Assembly (NCBI RefSeq): GCF_965363235.1
Contig: NC_134849.1
Span: forward strand, 55,746,122-55,810,121
Direction of reading: 5' to 3'
From: Mytilus galloprovincialis
Taxonomy: Eukaryota; Mollusca; Bivalvia; Mytilida; Mytilidae
Length of the DNA stretch: 64,000 nt
The notes below the pieces were generated by a model. That model did not search any database and had not been told where the DNA came from. It was given only the letters and a program-made list of their open reading frames with translations. Of this stretch, positions 61,339 to 64,000 are shown piece after piece. The position numbers and the translations under genes were made by a program. How positions within the stretch are numbered: position 1 is the first letter of the stretch; each line of letters starts with the position of its first letter.

Positions 61339-63632
61339 TTTTTTATACGACCGCAAAATTTGAAAAATTTTTCGTCGTATATTGCTATCACGTTGGCGTC
61401 TGCGTCGTCGTCGTCGTCGTCCGGCGTCCGAATACTTTTAGTTTTCGCACTCTAACTTTAGTAAAAGTGAATGGAAATCTATGAAATTTTAACACAAGGT
61501 TTATGACCACAAAAGGAAGGTTGGTACTGATTTTGGGAGTTTTGGTCCCAACATTTTAGGAATTAGGGGCCAAAAAGGGCCCAAATAAGCATTTTCTTGG
61601 TTTTCGCACTATAACTTTAGTTTAAGTTAATAGAAATCTATGAAATTTTGACACAAGGTTTATGACCACAAAAGAACGGTTGGGATTGATTTTGGGAGTT
61701 TAGGTTTCAACAGTTTAGGAATTAGGGGCCAAAAAAGGGCCCAAATAAGCATTATTCTTGGTTTTCGCACAATAACTTTAGTTTAAGTAAATAGAAATCA
61801 ATGAAATTTAAACACAATGTTAATGACTACAAAAGGAAGGTTGGTATTGATTTTGGGAGTTTAGGTCCCAACAGTTTAGGAATTAGGGGCCAAAAAGGGA
61901 CCCAAATAAGCATTTTTCTTGGTTTTCGCACCATAACGTTAGTATAAGTAAATAGAAATCTATGAAATTCAAACACAAGGTTTATGACCATAAAAGGAAG
62001 GTTGGTATTGATTTTGGGAGTTTTGGTCCCAACAGAATAAGGGGCCCAAAGGGTCCAAAATTAAACTTTGTTTGATTTCATCAAAATTGAATAATTGGGG
62101 TTTTTTGATATGTTGAATCTAACTGTCATGACTGTGTATGTAGATTCTTAACTTTTGGTCCCGTTTTCAAATTGGTCTACATTAAGGTCCAAAGGGTCCA
62201 AAATTAAACTTAGTTTGATTTTGACAAAAAATGAATCAGTTAGGTTCTTTGATATGCTGAATCTAAAAATGTACTTAGATTCTTGATTATTGGCCCAGTT
62301 TTCAAGTTGGTCCAAATCGGGGTCCAAAATTAAACTTTGTTTGATTTCATCAAAAATTGAATAAATGGGGTTCTTTGATATACCAAATCTAACTGTGTAT
62401 GTAGATTCTTCATTTTTGGTCCTGTTTTCAAATTGGTCTACACTAAAGTCCAAAGGGTCCAAAATTAAACTTAGTCTGATTTCAACAAAAATTGAAATCT
62501 TGGGGTTCTTTGATATGCTGAATCCAAAAATGTACTTAGATTTTTTATTATGGGCCCAGTTTTCAAGTTGGTCCAAATCAGGATCTAAAATTATTATATT
62601 AAGTGTTGTGCAATAGCAAGTCTTTTCAATTGCACAGTATTGCGCAATGGCAAGAAATATCTAATTGCACAATATTGTGAAATAGCAATTTTTTTTTTAA
62701 TTAGAGTTATCTTTCTTTGTCCAGAATAGTAAGCAAGAAATATCTAATTGCAAAATATTGTGCAATAGCAAGATTTTTTTTTAATTGGAGTTATCTTTCT
62801 TTGTCCAGAATCAACTTAAATCTTTGTTATATACAATATACAATGTATATTCACTTTTTACTACCAACTGATAAATTATAATAAATAACATTCAGTGATA
62901 ACAAGCAGTTTTTTTTACATCTTAATATTTTATGATGTATTTAAATGAGTAGTTATTGTTGCAAACTCCATTAGAAATTTTAATTGAGATTAGTTTTGGA
63001 ATAAGGGAAAGGGGGATGTGATTAAAAAAATTGGGTTCAATTTTTCTCATTTGAAATTTCATAAATAAAAAAGAAAATTTCTTCAAACATTTTTATGCCC
63101 CACCTACGATAGTAGAGGGGCATTATGTTTTCTGGTCTGTGCGTCCGTCCGTCCGTCCGTCTGTCCGTTCGTTCGTCCGTCCGTTCGTCCGTCCGTCTGT
63201 CCCGCTTCAGGTTAAAGTTTTTGGTCAAGGTAGTTTTTGATGAAGTTTAAGTCCAATCGACTTCAAACTTAGTACACATGTCCCCTATGATATGATCTTT
63301 CTAATTTTAATGCCAAATTAGAGTTTTTACCCCAATTTTACGGTCCACTGAACATGGAAAATGATAGTGCGAGTGGGGCATTCGTGTACTGAGGACACAT
63401 TCTTGTTTTGAGAGGATTAATATTCAACAGCATAGTGAATTGCTCTAAGAGAAAACAAAAATTTTAAGTTCATTAGAACACATTCATTCTGTGTCAGAAA
63501 CCTATGCTGTGTCAACTATTTAATCACAATCCAAATTTAGAGCAGAATCCAGCTTGAATGTTGTGTCCATACTTGCCCCAACCGTTCAGGGTTCAACCTC
63601 TGCGGTCGTATAAAGCTACGCCCTGCGGAGCA
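61339..63632 (+). repeat. Large mussel-type repeat, expanded form
   Basis: Begins TTTATACGACCGCAAAATTT and ends GCGGTCGTATAAAGCTACGC, so TATACGACCGC is inverted at the ends. It holds a (GTC)n tract, about four units of about 150 bp (GGTTTATGACCACAAAAGGA, GATTTTGGGAGTTT), then four units of about 120 bp (GGTCCAAAATTAAACTT). The relative at 45325-46098 is reversed and shorter. Confidence 0.7.
63088..63405 (+). repeat. Interspersed repeat with (GTCC)n tract, nested in the large element
   Basis: TTATGCCCCACCTACGATAG, a GTCC/GTTC run at about 63141-63200, then a single unit ending CACTGAACATGGAAAATGAT. Same family as 44155-44585; absent from the matching place in the 45325 element, so inserted later. 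Confidence 0.75.
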
Positions 63633-63672
63633 TCTGGTTTTTTCATTTTAGGGTTAATTAATGAATACACAC

Positions 63673-63724
63673 ACAGGCACTGGTCTCAGAATTTATTATA
63701 TAAAGGTATAAGACGAGTGCCTGT
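63673..63724. repeat. Short inverted repeat
   Basis: CACAGGCACT at the left and AGTGCCTGTG at the right, 32 bp apart. Confidence 0.6.
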
Positions 63725-63827
63725 GAATACACATTCCCGTTTTTTTACAGTTGATATGATAAAATACAAAACTGGCAGAAGGTTTGAAACGGAACACAAA
63801 TTAAACCTACAATTGCTTCTCTGTGAA

Positions 63828-63890
63828 TAAACCAAATAAAACAGCTAGCAAATAACCCTAACCCTAACCCTAAACCAAATAAAACAGCTA
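63828..63890. repeat. Telomere-like patch between exact 20-bp direct repeats
   Basis: (TAACCC)3 at 63853-63870 lies between two identical 20-bp copies starting TAAACCAAATAAAACAG (63828-63847 and 63871-63890). TTAGGG is the usual molluscan telomere repeat. Confidence 0.85.
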
Positions 63891-64000
63891 AACAAAGAAA
63901 GAAACATATTTAAGATGGAAAAAAATCTGGGGTTGATATTGCCTAAATATTCAATATTGTGTTGATGAAAAAACCCAATACATCAAGGAGCTTGGTGGTG

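Noticed and set aside
62148-62576. 142-codon minus frame with repeated SISKNP-like words
   Set aside because: Internal units of a high-copy repeat; the apparent repeats follow the 120-bp unit.
63590-63640. GGGTTCAACCTC as a tRNA T-loop
   Set aside because: No acceptor stem, D-loop or anticodon arm nearby; it belongs to the end of a large repeat.

Overview
This is AT-rich, intron-rich animal DNA. The repeat families and the three genes fit a bivalve mollusc, most likely a marine mussel (Mytilus-like). That assignment is inference from repeats I recognise and was not searched. There is no operon structure, no CRISPR array, and no rRNA or tRNA gene that I can see.

Three protein-coding genes can be rebuilt from exons with matching phases, all on the minus strand. 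(1) 1-3291: the 5' part of a secreted PAN/Apple plus C-type lectin protein; it runs off the left edge. (2) 8115-10367: a complete two-exon TASK-type two-pore potassium channel (KCNK3/9 family, 354 aa). It keeps GYGH, the second filter, the VLRFLT gate region and a 14-3-3-type C-terminus, but the first pore loop reads A-V-I-G-Y-G instead of T-T-I-G-Y-G. A 73-bp-period tandem duplicate of the end of exon 1, with its splice donor, lies just inside the intron. (3) 39209-57468: a complete nine-exon RagC/RagD GTPase gene (about 389 aa), the lysosomal amino-acid sensor partner in mTORC1 signalling. Most of its 18 kb is intron filled with transposons.

The rest is repeats. 10.4-38.6 kb is a gene-poor desert holding a 1.7-kb 23/24-bp minisatellite (18.5-20.2 kb), a 3.7-kb 28-bp satellite (28.1-31.9 kb) split by a reverse-transcriptase-bearing fragment, a GC-richer inverted-repeat element (27.06-28.06 kb), a Mutator-like element with a 10-bp target duplication (32.76-33.46 kb) and many short families. 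57.6-64 kb is repeats again, ending in a short telomere-like patch.

Recurrent short families are: a SINE-like family A (5 copies plus one variant), a long-hairpin family B carrying CRE and CCAAT motifs (4 copies), a TTAA-flanked MITE (4 copies), a MITE with GTGGATTCATT ends (4 copies), and a family with a hammerhead-ribozyme-like core (4 copies). Genes and repeats interact in several places: a MITE ends about 20 bp from the channel's splice acceptor, a long foldback lies in the presumed RagC 3' UTR, and the likely RagC poly(A) signal falls inside a MITE.
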